In this document: in pieces, positions 43,202 to 52,955 of the stretch
Layout of the letters: the number at the start of each line of letters is the position of its first letter
Numbering within the stretch: position 1 is the stretch's first letter
Source: Zea mays
Taxonomy: Eukaryota > Streptophyta > Magnoliopsida > Poales > Poaceae
Length of the DNA: 64,000 bases
Reading direction: 5' to 3'
Assembly (NCBI RefSeq): GCF_902167145.1
Contig: NC_050096.1
Span: 78,240,683 to 78,304,682, forward strand
Program-made: the position numbers and the translations under genes
Notes under the pieces: generated by a model
Told to the model about the DNA's origin: nothing
Database searches by the model: none
The model's input: the letters and a program-made list of their open reading frames with translations, nothing else

Positions 43202-44752
43202 ATGATGGTGCAAATCGTTGAGCACCGCATCGAGACTTCGGTGGATTTCGTGGTGGATGAAGAAGCTGCTTCTTCCACGCCACAGGTTCCCATCCGCCCT
43301 GTGCCGGGCACTGCAGCTGTGCACGCTGCACGGCAGCATACAACTGTGCAGACATCCCGGACTCCGTCAAGAGCGGCGCCCGGTGCGTTGTCCGCGGCCA
43401 GAGAGTTGCTACACCACCCTCCAAGCTCCACGGCCTCGTCAGGGGCCATGAAGCAGTGGCGCGACGGCGTCGACCGGCTGCTCGGCATGGCGCATTCCAC
43501 CCTGACCAGGTCCAAGCCTCGGTCATCCCGGCGCCAACGTGAGGCGATGGTGTCTGTGCGCTCACCCTCAGTAAGGGGCGCACAGACCGACGACCTCCAG
43601 GCAGAGCTCAACCACAGGCGTGCGGGAGAGGATGCCCGGATCTCTTTAGAGAGGGCGCGCGAGCGTCGGAAAAACATCGAGGGTCGCAACCTCGATCAAG
43701 ACTTCACTGCGGTAGCACCGCAGGCCCCAATGGGCACCCGGTCCCAAGCGGGTGTCCCCTTGGCCGGCGTGGGCTGCGCCGCTCTCGCGGATCATCTCTG
43801 CACGGCCTCATGGCCATCCAAGTTCCGGTCGCACCTACCGGAAAAGTACGACGTTACGTCAAACCCGTCGGAATTCCTGCAGGTGTACGTCACCGCTATC
43901 ACAGCAGGTGGAAACACCGCTGTGATGGCGACATATTTTCATGTTGCCTTGTCTGGACCTGCCCGGACTTGGCTCATGAACCTCGCCCCAGGGTCAATCT
44001 ACTCCTGGAAAGAGCTTTGCGCGCGGTTCGTTGCGAACTTCGCCAGTGCTTACCAGCAACACGGTGTGGAGGCCCACCTCCACGCAGTAAGGCAAGAGCC
44101 CGGGGAGACTCTCTGGACGTTCATCTCCCGCTTCACCAAGGTGCGAGGTACTATACCTCGCATTTCCGATGTTTCCATCATCACGGCCTTCCGTCATGGA
44201 GTACGTGATGAGAAAATGTTGGACAAGTTGGCCACGCATGACGTGGAGACTGTCCCCACACTCTTCGCTCTAGCCGACAAGTGCGTCAGAGCCGCCGAGG
44301 GCCGTGCATGGCACTCGGCCCCGCAGACCGGGGTTACCCAGACAGGTGGCTCGGGTACCGTCCCCTGGGACGGTAAAAAGAAAAAGAAGAAGGACCACGA
44401 CCACCAGAAGCTGTGGTCCACCGCTCTAGTCGTCGCAGCCGTGACTGGGGGCCGGGGCGACCGCAACAAACACCCACGGCCGCAGAGGGGTAACAGCGGC
44501 TCATGCCCTGTGCACCCCAACGGTCGCCACAGCGCCGCGGAGTGTCGCGAGATCATCGACCTCGCAAAACGCGTCAGTGAGCGGCGCGAGCAGTCTTCCA
44601 AGGACGGCTCCCCACCTCGTCGCTGACCTGGCAAGGAAAGGGTCGACGACGGCGAGGTGGCCGCGGCTGAACGGGACCTCGGGTATCAGTCACCCGAGGG
44701 GGACCTGAAGGATGTCTTCGCCGGAGACTCCTACTCCGGTGGCGACAACTAG
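43202..44752 (+). pseudogene. Gag, Tat-like copy 1, with one nonsense codon
   Basis: ATG 43202 (MMVQIVEHRIET) is preferred over in-frame 43181 because gag-like sequence starts here. The retrotrans_gag domain is clear: WPSKFRSHLPEKYD, ATYFHVALSGPARTWLMNL, WKELCARFVANFASAYQ, RQEPGETLWTFISRFTKVRG. A Lys-rich stretch follows, then a knuckle-like CPVHPNGRHSAAEC near residue 440. TGA at 44624-44626 lies where copy 2 encodes Arg; the frame then continues to TAG at 44750-44752. The mutation removes only the last 40 or so residues, so a near-complete gag could still be made. Confidence 0.85.
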
Positions 44753-45120
44753 ATGGACCCCTGGAGGGACCTCGTACTCCCCGGTTTACGGGGCCGAAGC
44801 CTACCTTCCCCCGGAAACCCCTCTGGACTCCCCATGGGTCCAGGCTTCTGATAAGTCCATGCAGAAATGGCTACAGCGCAAGGACGAGGACTCCGTCATC
44901 AAATGCAAATGGGAACCCAGGGTCGGGACCTAGTCCTACGGCAAGTACCAAACCAAGAAGGGCTCTGCAACTCTCCCCTAGCTAGGAAGGACCCTTCAAG
45001 GTGACGTGAATACGCTGACCCGGGGGTGACTATCTTGCTACGACTGAAGGAGTACCTCTTCCTGACCACTGGAGCATCTCTGTAAGTTCTATCCATAGAG
45101 AGCAAGTCTGAGGGGTCGAA
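44753..45120 (+). pseudogene. Integrase C-terminal scrap fused to gag end, Tat-like copy 1
   Basis: Contains SPVYGAEAYLPPETPLDSP, then a decayed GDLVLR and G-LATTEGVPLP stretch, recognisable as the C-terminal part of gypsy integrase. Two junctions, at about 44,753-44,775 and about 44,905, show loss of PR-RT-RNaseH-IN core and of a second internal piece. Both junctions recur in copy 2. Confidence 0.7.
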
Positions 45121-45359
45121 TTTTTCTCCCTTTTGTAACTAGGTAACGCATACGTGTACGCCAGCTCGGTGAGGTCCGCCCTCATAAGCCCGGCCTGTTG
45201 GTTACCTAGGGTCCGGAACTAGAGAATGGACACTTGTGTCCTGGGGTGGTCCGGAGCCATGTAGCCGCTCAGCCTGGTCCCGTACCGTGGGCCTGCACGG
45301 TCCACCACTCTGTGACGGGTGCCCTAGTATCTAGAACCACCGTCCAAGGGGTCCGGATG
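45121..45359 (+). other. Tat-like 3' region left of Reina insertion
   Basis: Noncoding, homologous to 62,340-62,960 (reverse complement) in copy 2. It contains the GGTCCGGA-rich segment that occurs as a ~300-bp duplication in copy 2. It ends in the GGATG target of the Reina-like element. Confidence 0.65.
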
Positions 45360-45662
45360 TGTTACATCCCATCTACCACCAGCGGACACACCACAGAGGC
45401 CGCCCCTTCGTCGCGAGCCTGGAAGAAGAGAGCGCCGTGCCAACGTCCGACTGGCGGGCCCGGAGTGGAAGTGACCTATGCGTGTCTGTTGAGTGGGGCT
45501 GCGCTCCCGTGGTGTGTGTCTGTCTGTAATAAGTAGTAAACTCTGTCTTGGGCGAGAGGACATCTGAACAATTAATAGAAACTCTGAAGAGAGCTCCCTG
45601 TTCTCTCCTATCTCCGTCTTCTACCTCTGCCTTCTCCTACCTCCATATCCCCTACCCTAACA
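45360..45662 (+). repeat. 5' LTR of Reina-like element
   Basis: 303 bp, TGTTACATCC...CCCTAACA. I see no base difference from the 3' LTR. Confidence 0.95.
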
Positions 45663-45701
45663 ATTGGTATCAGATTCCTCCGTTCCTCGGCCGTCGCGTC
45701 C

Positions 45702-48700
45702 ATGGCGTCCCCTGTCGATGCCCAGCTCACACAGGCGCTGGAACAACAGACCCGCGCCATTCTCACGGAGCTCGACAAACGGTTCTCAGCGATCGACTCC
45801 AAGTGGGAACTCCGCGTCGGCGCGCTGGAGTCCCAGGCGGCTGACTTCGCCCGCCACTCCGACGAATTTGCATCTGCCATCCGCGCGGACGTCGAAGCTC
45901 ACCTTTCGGCGGCCGATGCGGATCTCACCGATCGGGTCCGCTACTGGGAGGCCACTACTGGAGCGCGCGTCACCTCCCTTGAGTCCGCCCTGCACGGATT
46001 CGAAGCTTGGCGCCCCCGGATGGAATCCTCCGTCGAAGCCCTCCAATCCACCGTGGATTCGGTTCGCGCCGAGCTGTCCAAGGTGGAGATTCAGTGGTCA
46101 CATGGGGCGCGCGTCGAAGGCTTCACCAAGCCCGGCATCCTCGGCGCGCGCGGATCGGCGCCGGTGGGTTCCTCTGCCACCGTCGACCACGCTGACGGCT
46201 CACGTTTTGGGCCCCGCTTCGTTTCTTCTCACCGGGAATGTGGATTTGGTCCCCCTGTGACCGATCTCCACTACCCGGTCAAGGGTACGTGGTCACCTAA
46301 CGCCCCTGCTTCGTTTCAATTCCCAGTTCATCATGATACTCATTCTGGAGAGTTAGATCGTCGGGGGGAAATGAGTAGAGGATTGGGTGGTCTTCCTAAG
46401 ATCAATTTCCCTGTGTTCGATGGCAGTAATCCCAAACTTTGGCAAAAACAGTGCGAAGATTATTTCGATATGTACGCTACCGAGGAGTTCGTTTGGATTA
46501 AAGCCGCAACTATGCATTTCCATGGCGTAGCTGCGCGCTGGCTCCAATCCATCGAACCTCGCCTGCCATCGCTCTCCTGGCGTCAGTTCTGTCAGTTCGT
46601 CCATGACCGATTTGGTCGTCAACAACATGAGCTAGTTATCCAGAAATTATTCCACATCAAACAGACCTCTACTGTCCAGGATTACATTGACCGCTTTTGC
46701 GAGTTAGTGGATTTACTTGTCACCTATGAACATACCACAGACCCATTGTATTACACTATGAGATTTATTGATGGCTTGCGTGTTGATATCAAGTCTGTCA
46801 TTCTTGTACAACGTCCCGGCGACCTCGATACTGCCTGCTCTCTGGCCTTGTTGCAGGAAGCTGCGGAGCCTTCTCGTCGGCCGGAGTTGGTTCGGGGTGA
46901 ACATTCTTCGCCTTCTCGACCGCTGCTGAGAGCCGCTCCCACGTCGTCCTACCGTGGGGAGCAGCCTCGTGGCGGCGGGGGCGATTATACCAAGACCATC
47001 ACGACGGCGCCCACAACTGTTGATTCTAAAGTGGCATCTCTTCGTGCGTACAGGCGTGCCAAGGGTCTCTGTCAATACTGCGCAGAGAAATGGAACAAGG
47101 GTCATAAATGTGCCGATACAGTGCAGTTGCATGCTGTCCAAGAATTGTGGGAGATGCTGTCCACCGATCAGCCAGAATCTGAAGGCGAGTTTGAGGATTC
47201 TGCTGAACACTTTCTGATCTTACTGTCTACAGAAGCTGCCTCGGTCAATCGCCAATCTAAATCATTCAGACTTCGGGGTGTCATGCAAGGGGTCGACATG
47301 CTCATGTTGATCGACTCCGGTAGTACTCATAGCTTCTTGAATTCTGCCCATACTAATAAGTTGTCTGGCATCACTACTATGGATACACCTTTGTCTGTCA
47401 GAGTAGCAAATGGTACTGTGTTGCAGTGTTCTGTGGAACTTCCTAAGGCTTCTTGGTCAGTGCAGGATCTCAATTTCTGTACCACATTCAAGATGATTCC
47501 TCTACCCTTCTATGATGCAATATTGGGTATGGATTGGCTGGAACAATTGAGCCCCATGACCGTGGACTGGAAACACAAATGGTTGTCTATCCCATATGCA
47601 GGCAGCACAGTAATTTTACAGGGTTGTAATCCTCTGGTGCCGGTCGGTACAGTGTTGGAAATTCACCATTTGCCTACTGCTTCGACCACTCCTGCTCAGC
47701 TGTATTCGGTCGAAGACCTGCAATTACCAGATTCGGTGATGCGTCTGCTTCGCAGCTTTCACGATGTGTTCCAGCCACCGTCGGCCCTGCCTCCGACTCG
47801 CTCATGTGATCATGCTATCCCATTAATTGCAGGCGCTCGACCAATCAACATCAGACCCTATCGGTTTTCACCAGCAATGAAAAACGAGATTGAATCTCAG
47901 GTGGCTGAAATGCTGCAGAGTGGGCTGATTCAGCACAGTGACAGTGCATTCTCCTCCCCAGTGTTGCTGGTCAAAAAGAAGGATAATTCCTGGCGTTTCT
48001 GTGTGGATTACAGACACTTAAACGCCCTTACAGTTAAATCCAAGTACCCTGTACCTATCATCGATGAGTTACTTGATGAGTTGTTTGGGGCCTCCTGGTT
48101 CTCCATATTGGATCTCAGAGCAGGATTCCACCAGATTTTACTCAAAGCAGGAGAGTCCCACAAGACTGCCTTCCAGACACACACGGGCCACTATGAGTTT
48201 CGGGTTATGGCATTTGGTCTCACCGGTGCACCGGGAACATTTCAGAAGGCTATGAACCACACTCTAGCACCTCTACTTCGTAAGTGTGCTCTTGTCTTCT
48301 TCGATGACATTCTAGTGTACAGTGCATCTCTGGACGATCATACCCGTCATCTGCAGCTTGTCCTCGAATTATTGGCTCGAGATCAGTGGAAGGTCAAGCT
48401 ATCTAAGTGCTCTTTTGCAAAACAGCAAGTGTCTTATCTCGGCCATATTATTGATGCACAGGGTGTCTCCACCGATCCAGTGAAGATCCAAGCTATTGCT
48501 GAGTGGCCAACGCCGAATGGTATTCGCGATTTACGCAGTTTTTTGGGGCTCGCTGGATACTACCGAAAATTTATCAGAAACTTCGGGGTCATTTGTCAAC
48601 CGCTTACAGCATTACTCAAGAAAGGCAGCCTATTTATTTGGACTAGTGAGCATGATATTGCTTTCAATACATTGAAAAAGGCCCTAGTATCTGCTCCTGT

Positions 48701-50675
48701 CCTCGCATTACCAGATTTCACTACCACTTTTCTCGTGGAGACTGACGCTAGTGCGCTCGGAGTCGGTGCAGTTCTTATGCAAAAAGGTCACCCCCTGGCA
48801 TTTCTTAGCAAGGCACTTGGTCCAAAATCGAGAGGGTTATCAACTTACGAGAAGGAGTACTTAGCTGTAATCCTAGCTGTTCAACAGTGGCGGCCATATC
48901 TCCAACATCAAGAGTTTATTATCCTCACAGATCACAAAAGCCTAACCCAACTCAACGAGCAGCGCCTTCATACATCGTGGCAACATAAAGTTTTTACCAA
49001 GTTACTTGGTCTGCAATACAAAGTTCAATACCGTCCTGGCTCTGAAAATCGGGTTGCCGACGCCCTGTCTCGTTGTGTGCCTGCTGACCTTCATGCGCTG
49101 TCCACGGTGGTACCTCAATGGTTGTTGGATGTCCAGGCAAGCTATGCTCATGACGCCGAGGCTCAGTCTCTCTTGTCCCGCCTATCAGTTGACCCGGCTG
49201 CTGTTCCACACTTCACTCTGAATGCTGGGTTGCTCCGGTATAAGAATCGCATATGGCTTGGAGCGGATGAACCATTGCAGAGCAAGATTGTCTCAGCTCT
49301 CCACTGCTCCGCAATTGGCGGTCATTCCGGCGTTCCAGCTACCTACAGCCGTGTAAAGAGTCTCTTTGCGTGGACACGAATGAAGCAATACGTTAAGACA
49401 TTTGTGCAACAATGTCAAGTGTGCTTGCAGGCTAAGCCAGACAGATCAGCTTACCCAGGAAAGTTACAACCACTTGAAGTTCCACTATCTGCTTGGCACA
49501 CAGTATCCTTGGATTTTGTCGAAGGCCTCCCTCGTTCCGGATCCGCTGATTGCATTTTAGTGGTGGTCGATAAGTTCAGTAAGTTTGCTCATTTCATTCC
49601 ACTGTCTCACCCATATACTGCTCTGACCGTGGCTCAACTATTCCTTTCTCAAGTCTATCGCCTGCATGGTTTTCCAGTGGCTGTAATTTCTGATCGGGAC
49701 CCAGTTTTTACCAGCCAGTTTTGGCAACATTTCTTCAAGCTAGCGGGTGCCGAGCTGCGCATGAGTTCGTCCTACCACCCTCAATCCGACGGTCAAACGG
49801 AGCGAGTTAATCAATGCCTCGAGACGTTCCTCCGCTGTTTTGTTAATGCCTGCCCAAAGAAGTGGTCCTCTTGGCTTCCAACAGCAGAATTCTGGTATAA
49901 TACCAGTTTCCATTCGGCTTTGGGGCGTTCTCCTTTTGAAGTACTCTACGGTCGCAAGCCCCGTTCTCTAGGCATTTCTGTTGATGACGCTGCCCCCGCT
50001 TCATTGTCTGATTGGCTCCAGGAGCGTTCTCACATGCAGGATCTCATCCATCAGCACCTGGTTCGCTCGCAGCAACGGATGAAACGTCAGGCTGATAAAA
50101 ACAGGTCTGAGCGCTTGTTTGCTGTCGGAGACTGGGTATATTTGAAGCTCCAGCCATATGTGCAGTCGTCTGTGTTGCCGCGTGCTCACCACAAGTTAAG
50201 TTTCAAGTATTTTGGACCTTACCAAATCACTGCTACAGTCGGCAAGGTTGCGTATCGCCTGGCATTACCTGCAGCAAGCAAGATTCACCCAGTTGTGCAT
50301 GTCTCACAGCTCAAGTTGGCCGCAGGATACAAGGGCCCTGTTCCGGCCACGTTACCCACTGACTTACCAGATTTTGCTATTCCTATCCAGGTGATTCAGA
50401 CCAGAGGTATTACCAAAGGAAGTCGCTTTGTGCAGCAAGTGCTTGTGGAATGGTCCGGCTTACCCCGCGACCTGGCTACATGGGAGGACCTTGAAGCTCT
50501 ACGCCAATGCTTCCCTTATGCCCCTGCTTGGGGTCAAGCAGGCCTCCAAGGGGGAGGGAATGTTACATCCCATCTACCACCAGCGGACACACCACAGAGG
50601 CCGCCCCTTCGTCGCGAGCCTGGAAGAAGAGAGCGCCGTGCCAACGTCCGACTGGCGGGCCCGGAGTGGAAGTGA
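45702..50675 (+). CDS. Gag-pol polyprotein, Reina-like chromovirus, uninterrupted
   Basis: 1,657 residues, no stop or frameshift. ATG 45702 is the first after the PBS. Order: N-terminal coiled-coil-like region (1-130); gag (about 230-400, FPVFDGSNPKLWQKQCEDYF, VHDRFGRQQHE); a variant zinc knuckle CQYCAEKWNKGHKC (about 456); protease LMLIDSGSTHSFL (about 538); reverse transcriptase with RFCVDYRHLNALT (about 766) and FFDDILVY (about 866); RNase H (ETDASALGVGAVLM, LTDHKSLTQL, VADALSR); integrase finger H-H-C-C (about 1,200-1,243); core D, D, E at about 1,270, 1,330 and 1,366; and a C-terminal chromodomain (about 1,562-1,606, VLVEWSGLPRDLATWEDLEAL). All catalytic residues are present. The C-terminus reads into the 3' LTR. 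The polyprotein would need cleavage by its own protease. Chromodomains of this kind steer integration to marked chromatin. Confidence 0.96.
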   Translation: MASPVDAQLTQALEQQTRAILTELDKRFSAIDSKWELRVGALESQAADFARHSDEFASAIRADVEAHLSAADADLTDRVRYWEATTGARVTSLESALHGFEAWRPRMESSVEALQSTVDSVRAELSKVEIQWSHGARVEGFTKPGILGARGSAPVGSSATVDHADGSRFGPRFVSSHRECGFGPPVTDLHYPVKGTWSPNAPASFQFPVHHDTHSGELDRRGEMSRGLGGLPKINFPVFDGSNPKLWQKQCEDYFDMYATEEFVWIKAATMHFHGVAARWLQSIEPRLPSLSWRQFCQFVHDRFGRQQHELVIQKLFHIKQTSTVQDYIDRFCELVDLLVTYEHTTDPLYYTMRFIDGLRVDIKSVILVQRPGDLDTACSLALLQEAAEPSRRPELVRGEHSSPSRPLLRAAPTSSYRGEQPRGGGGDYTKTITTAPTTVDSKVASLRAYRRAKGLCQYCAEKWNKGHKCADTVQLHAVQELWEMLSTDQPESEGEFEDSAEHFLILLSTEAASVNRQSKSFRLRGVMQGVDMLMLIDSGSTHSFLNSAHTNKLSGITTMDTPLSVRVANGTVLQCSVELPKASWSVQDLNFCTTFKMIPLPFYDAILGMDWLEQLSPMTVDWKHKWLSIPYAGSTVILQGCNPLVPVGTVLEIHHLPTASTTPAQLYSVEDLQLPDSVMRLLRSFHDVFQPPSALPPTRSCDHAIPLIAGARPINIRPYRFSPAMKNEIESQVAEMLQSGLIQHSDSAFSSPVLLVKKKDNSWRFCVDYRHLNALTVKSKYPVPIIDELLDELFGASWFSILDLRAGFHQILLKAGESHKTAFQTHTGHYEFRVMAFGLTGAPGTFQKAMNHTLAPLLRKCALVFFDDILVYSASLDDHTRHLQLVLELLARDQWKVKLSKCSFAKQQVSYLGHIIDAQGVSTDPVKIQAIAEWPTPNGIRDLRSFLGLAGYYRKFIRNFGVICQPLTALLKKGSLFIWTSEHDIAFNTLKKALVSAPVLALPDFTTTFLVETDASALGVGAVLMQKGHPLAFLSKALGPKSRGLSTYEKEYLAVILAVQQWRPYLQHQEFIILTDHKSLTQLNEQRLHTSWQHKVFTKLLGLQYKVQYRPGSENRVADALSRCVPADLHALSTVVPQWLLDVQASYAHDAEAQSLLSRLSVDPAAVPHFTLNAGLLRYKNRIWLGADEPLQSKIVSALHCSAIGGHSGVPATYSRVKSLFAWTRMKQYVKTFVQQCQVCLQAKPDRSAYPGKLQPLEVPLSAWHTVSLDFVEGLPRSGSADCILVVVDKFSKFAHFIPLSHPYTALTVAQLFLSQVYRLHGFPVAVISDRDPVFTSQFWQHFFKLAGAELRMSSSYHPQSDGQTERVNQCLETFLRCFVNACPKKWSSWLPTAEFWYNTSFHSALGRSPFEVLYGRKPRSLGISVDDAAPASLSDWLQERSHMQDLIHQHLVRSQQRMKRQADKNRSERLFAVGDWVYLKLQPYVQSSVLPRAHHKLSFKYFGPYQITATVGKVAYRLALPAASKIHPVVHVSQLKLAAGYKGPVPATLPTDLPDFAIPIQVIQTRGITKGSRFVQQVLVEWSGLPRDLATWEDLEALRQCFPYAPAWGQAGLQGGGNVTSHLPPADTPQRPPLRREPGRRERRANVRLAGPEWK

Positions 50676-50863
50676 CCTATGCGTGTCTGTTGAGTGGGGC
50701 TGCGCTCCCGTGGTGTGTGTCTGTCTGTAATAAGTAGTAAACTCTGTCTTGGGCGAGAGGACATCTGAACAATTAATAGAAACTCTGAAGAGAGCTCCCT
50801 GTTCTCTCCTATCTCCGTCTTCTACCTCTGCCTTCTCCTACCTCCATATCCCCTACCCTAACA
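50561..50863 (+). repeat. 3' LTR of Reina-like element
   Basis: 303 bp. Its first 115 bases also encode the C-terminal tail of gag-pol, ending at TGA 50,673-50,675. Confidence 0.95.
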
Positions 50864-50868
50864 GGATG

Positions 50869-51551
50869 CACAACTTGGCTTCCCAGACTAGACCCTGCAG
50901 GTCCCGAGCATGTATCAAAGGATGACTAGTGTCAGATGGCGGGTCCTGCGGGTGTACTACTAATGCTCCCTAACCGAAGCTGTGTGCAGGCCCAGGTCCC
51001 AATCGAGGCTACCTCCTGGGGGCCATTACCAACTCTTTCTTAGGTATGCTGGTCTGCAGCCTCGACAAACCGAGCCTACATCCCAGGGGGGCCAGGTACC
51101 AAGGAGGAATCGGTTACACCACACACCAGGGACAAGTGGTACACAAATAAGTGCTAATACTGCTTGATAAATAGTACTCAAAAGTACCTTACAAAAAGCA
51201 AAAGTATTATATCTGCCTTCAAGTGGAGTCCTAGCTCCATCTCTACTCTACAGGTATGAACTACCTCCACACCAGTAGGGTCGCGTGGGTAGCTAGCTCC
51301 GAGCGTCTCGCCAGCAGCGGCGACCACCTCTGCAACGAGCAGCCTCACCAGCGGCGGCGACCACCTCTGCACCGATGGTTCGCCAGCAGAGGCGGCCACC
51401 TCTGCTCCGACGCCTCGCCAGCGTTGGCAGCCACCTCTGCTCCGAGCGGCTCGCCAGCGGAGGCGACCACCTCTGCGCCGAGCGGCCTCCCCAGCGGTGG
51501 CGACCACCTCAGCGTGCGCGCCATGGCAAAGAGGCCCTTGCCCCCGCCCTC
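50869..51551 (+). other. Tat-like copy 1, 3' region between Reina and antisense ORF
   Basis: Noncoding and homologous in reverse to 61,560-62,340 of copy 2, sharing TATCAAAGGATG and CAGCCTCGACA anchors. Includes the 36-bp minisatellite below. Confidence 0.6.
51290..51515. repeat. Minisatellite, about six 36-bp units
   Basis: Repeats of approximately CGCCAGCGGNGGCGACCACC plus TCTGCNCCGAGCGGCT. Units start near 51,308, 51,346, 51,382, 51,417, 51,453 and 51,489, with 35-39 bp spacing. Decayed copies occur in copy 2 near 61,250-61,540. Confidence 0.8.
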
Positions 51552-52322
51552 CTATGGGGGTGAGGACAAGACCATCCAAGCCATGGAGCTGGGAGCACGG
51601 CGGCAGGCGGTGATTGCGGTCTGGCCGGGACCGCGTAGCCGAAGTTCGCCTCCTTCACAAGGCTGGTGATCATCCTTTTCCTCCGAATGCTGGAGGAAGA
51701 GGCGGATCACCAGCCCATGTGGGAGGCGGAGCCGTGGCTCAGCTCGCTCTCCACCACCGCGAGGCTGATGAACATCCTTGAAGCCAAGCACCGGTGGAAG
51801 AGCGCCGCTCCCACAAGGCTGCGCACCTCTAGCAGAGGAAACACAAGACCGGCAGCACCAACCCGTTGGGAAGGACAAAAGGCACGAACTCTCCAGTGGC
51901 AAGTTCACCGGGGTGGATGGCGCCGGCGCAAATCCTTTCACCGAACGCTGGCACATCCCATCCAAGCAGGCGGTATACCATGTCGAGCACTCACTCAGTC
52001 TAGGCATGCTCGAGATGAACTTGCAAGGCCATGGTAAACTATGGCGACACAAAGCAGAAACCTTGAAGGCAAAGGGGCGCAGAGAGCTCGAAGGCGAAAG
52101 GGCACCGCGAGTGGGAGAGAAGCAAGGCATGGCTGCTACTCGAGGGATGAACCCCTCTTTAAAGGCAGACTCCCCCGCTCCCGCCTCGAAACGTCGCGAG
52201 AAGTCTCCCCCGATGCACACCGGGGTATCCATCATATGACACGGAGGCCCGGTCCCACAAGTCATACAGCTGGCGCGCTGGTCTTCGAGTGCGAAGAAGG
52301 TGAACCGCCGCACAAGGAGCAT
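51552..52322 (-). CDS. Antisense ORF of Tat-like copy 1 (aORF, function unknown)
   Basis: 256 residues on the strand opposite gag, in the 3' region. It shares segments in the same order with the copy 2 antisense ORF (60,380-61,201): CMTCGTGPPCH, GGDFSRR, SAFKEGFIPRV/SAFKKGSISRA, ALSPS, GFKDVH/SFKDVHH and a C-terminal WMVLSS. Antisense ORFs in this position are described for Tat-lineage elements such as Grande. There is no recognisable domain; it is Cys/Pro/Ser-rich. Start choice is uncertain because the conserved part begins near CMTCG, about 18 residues in. Decay of the conserved frame cannot be excluded. Confidence 0.55.
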   Translation of the reverse strand: MLLVRRFTFFALEDQRASCMTCGTGPPCHMMDTPVCIGGDFSRRFEAGAGESAFKEGFIPRVAAMPCFSPTRGALSPSSSLRPFAFKVSALCRHSLPWPCKFISSMPRLSECSTWYTACLDGMCQRSVKGFAPAPSTPVNLPLESSCLLSFPTGWCCRSCVSSARGAQPCGSGALPPVLGFKDVHQPRGGGERAEPRLRLPHGLVIRLFLQHSEEKDDHQPCEGGELRLRGPGQTAITACRRAPSSMAWMVLSSPP

Positions 52323-52650
52323 GCCACCGCCACGCGGTAGTGCGCCCCTTCATCTTCGCCGCGACCAACGGTCATGAAGGTGAACCGTCGCACAAGGAGC
52401 GTGCTACCGCCCCGCGGTAGTGCGCCCCCTCGTCTTCACCGCAACCAGCGGTCCAACCTCTGGCATGGGGGCCCAGGCCCACATGTCATGCACCTGGCGC
52501 GCCGGTTTCTGTGTGCGGACAAGGCGAACCGACGCGTGAAGAGCGCACCACCACCTGCGGTAGTGCGCCTCTTTGCCCCCGCTGAAACCGACGGCCCAGT
52601 CTCTGGCACGGGGGCCTGGGCCCACGAGTCATCCTCCTTGGGCGCCGGTT
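52297..52650. repeat. Degenerate tandem repeat upstream of the antisense ORF, copy 1
   Basis: Three units beginning AAGGTGAACCGCCGCACAAG-like at 52,297, 52,378 and 52,521, each followed by GCGGTAGTGCGCC and, in the longer units, GGCATGGGGGCCCAGGCCCA. The array spans the antisense ORF start, so it could hold its promoter. Confidence 0.7.
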
Positions 52651-52955
52651 CCTGGGTGCAGAGAAGTCGCACCGCTGCTCGCGCCAGTACCGCACCTCCT
52701 CAGGGCCGCCGTGGAAGACTGAGAAGGTGAATTTTCAAAACCAATGCAGCGGTATCGAGGCACCCCGCGCATGGCCCTGCGAAACCATCAAATACGGAAG
52801 TCACGGGTCAGTCAGCCGCAGGGACAGGCGTGACAGTTGGCGTGAACAGGCAGTAATTACGACAGCAAGCGCGCGGAAGCAGCGTGCCAATCGCCAATCA
52901 AACTTTGGCACCACCTGAAGGCTCGTTCCCTCCCCTGAGGTGGGCCCGGGGCCAC

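Larger units (their letters stand above)
45360..50863 (+). mobile_element. Ty3/gypsy chromovirus, Reina-like, structurally intact
   Basis: 5,504 bp. LTRs 45,360-45,662 and 50,561-50,863 are 303 bp each and identical as far as I can read. Perfect GGATG duplication (45,355-45,359; 50,864-50,868). PBS TGGTATCAGA at 45,665. Polypurine tract AAGGGGGAGGGAA just before 50,561. One gag-pol frame (45,702-50,675) spans the interior and ends within the 3' LTR. Size, short LTRs and chromodomain fit maize Reina. It is inserted in the 3' region of Tat-like copy 1 and is the youngest insertion in the window. Confidence 0.95.

Noticed and set aside
43096..43689. 197-residue minus-strand frame opposite Tat gag
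   Set aside because: Shadow of the gag frame in GC-rich DNA; the copy 2 equivalent is outside the window, so no conservation test is possible here.
45324..45563. Minus-strand frame at the left Reina LTR (repeated at 50,534-50,764)
   Set aside because: Lies across the LTR boundary and is the antisense shadow of the gag-pol C-terminal tail.
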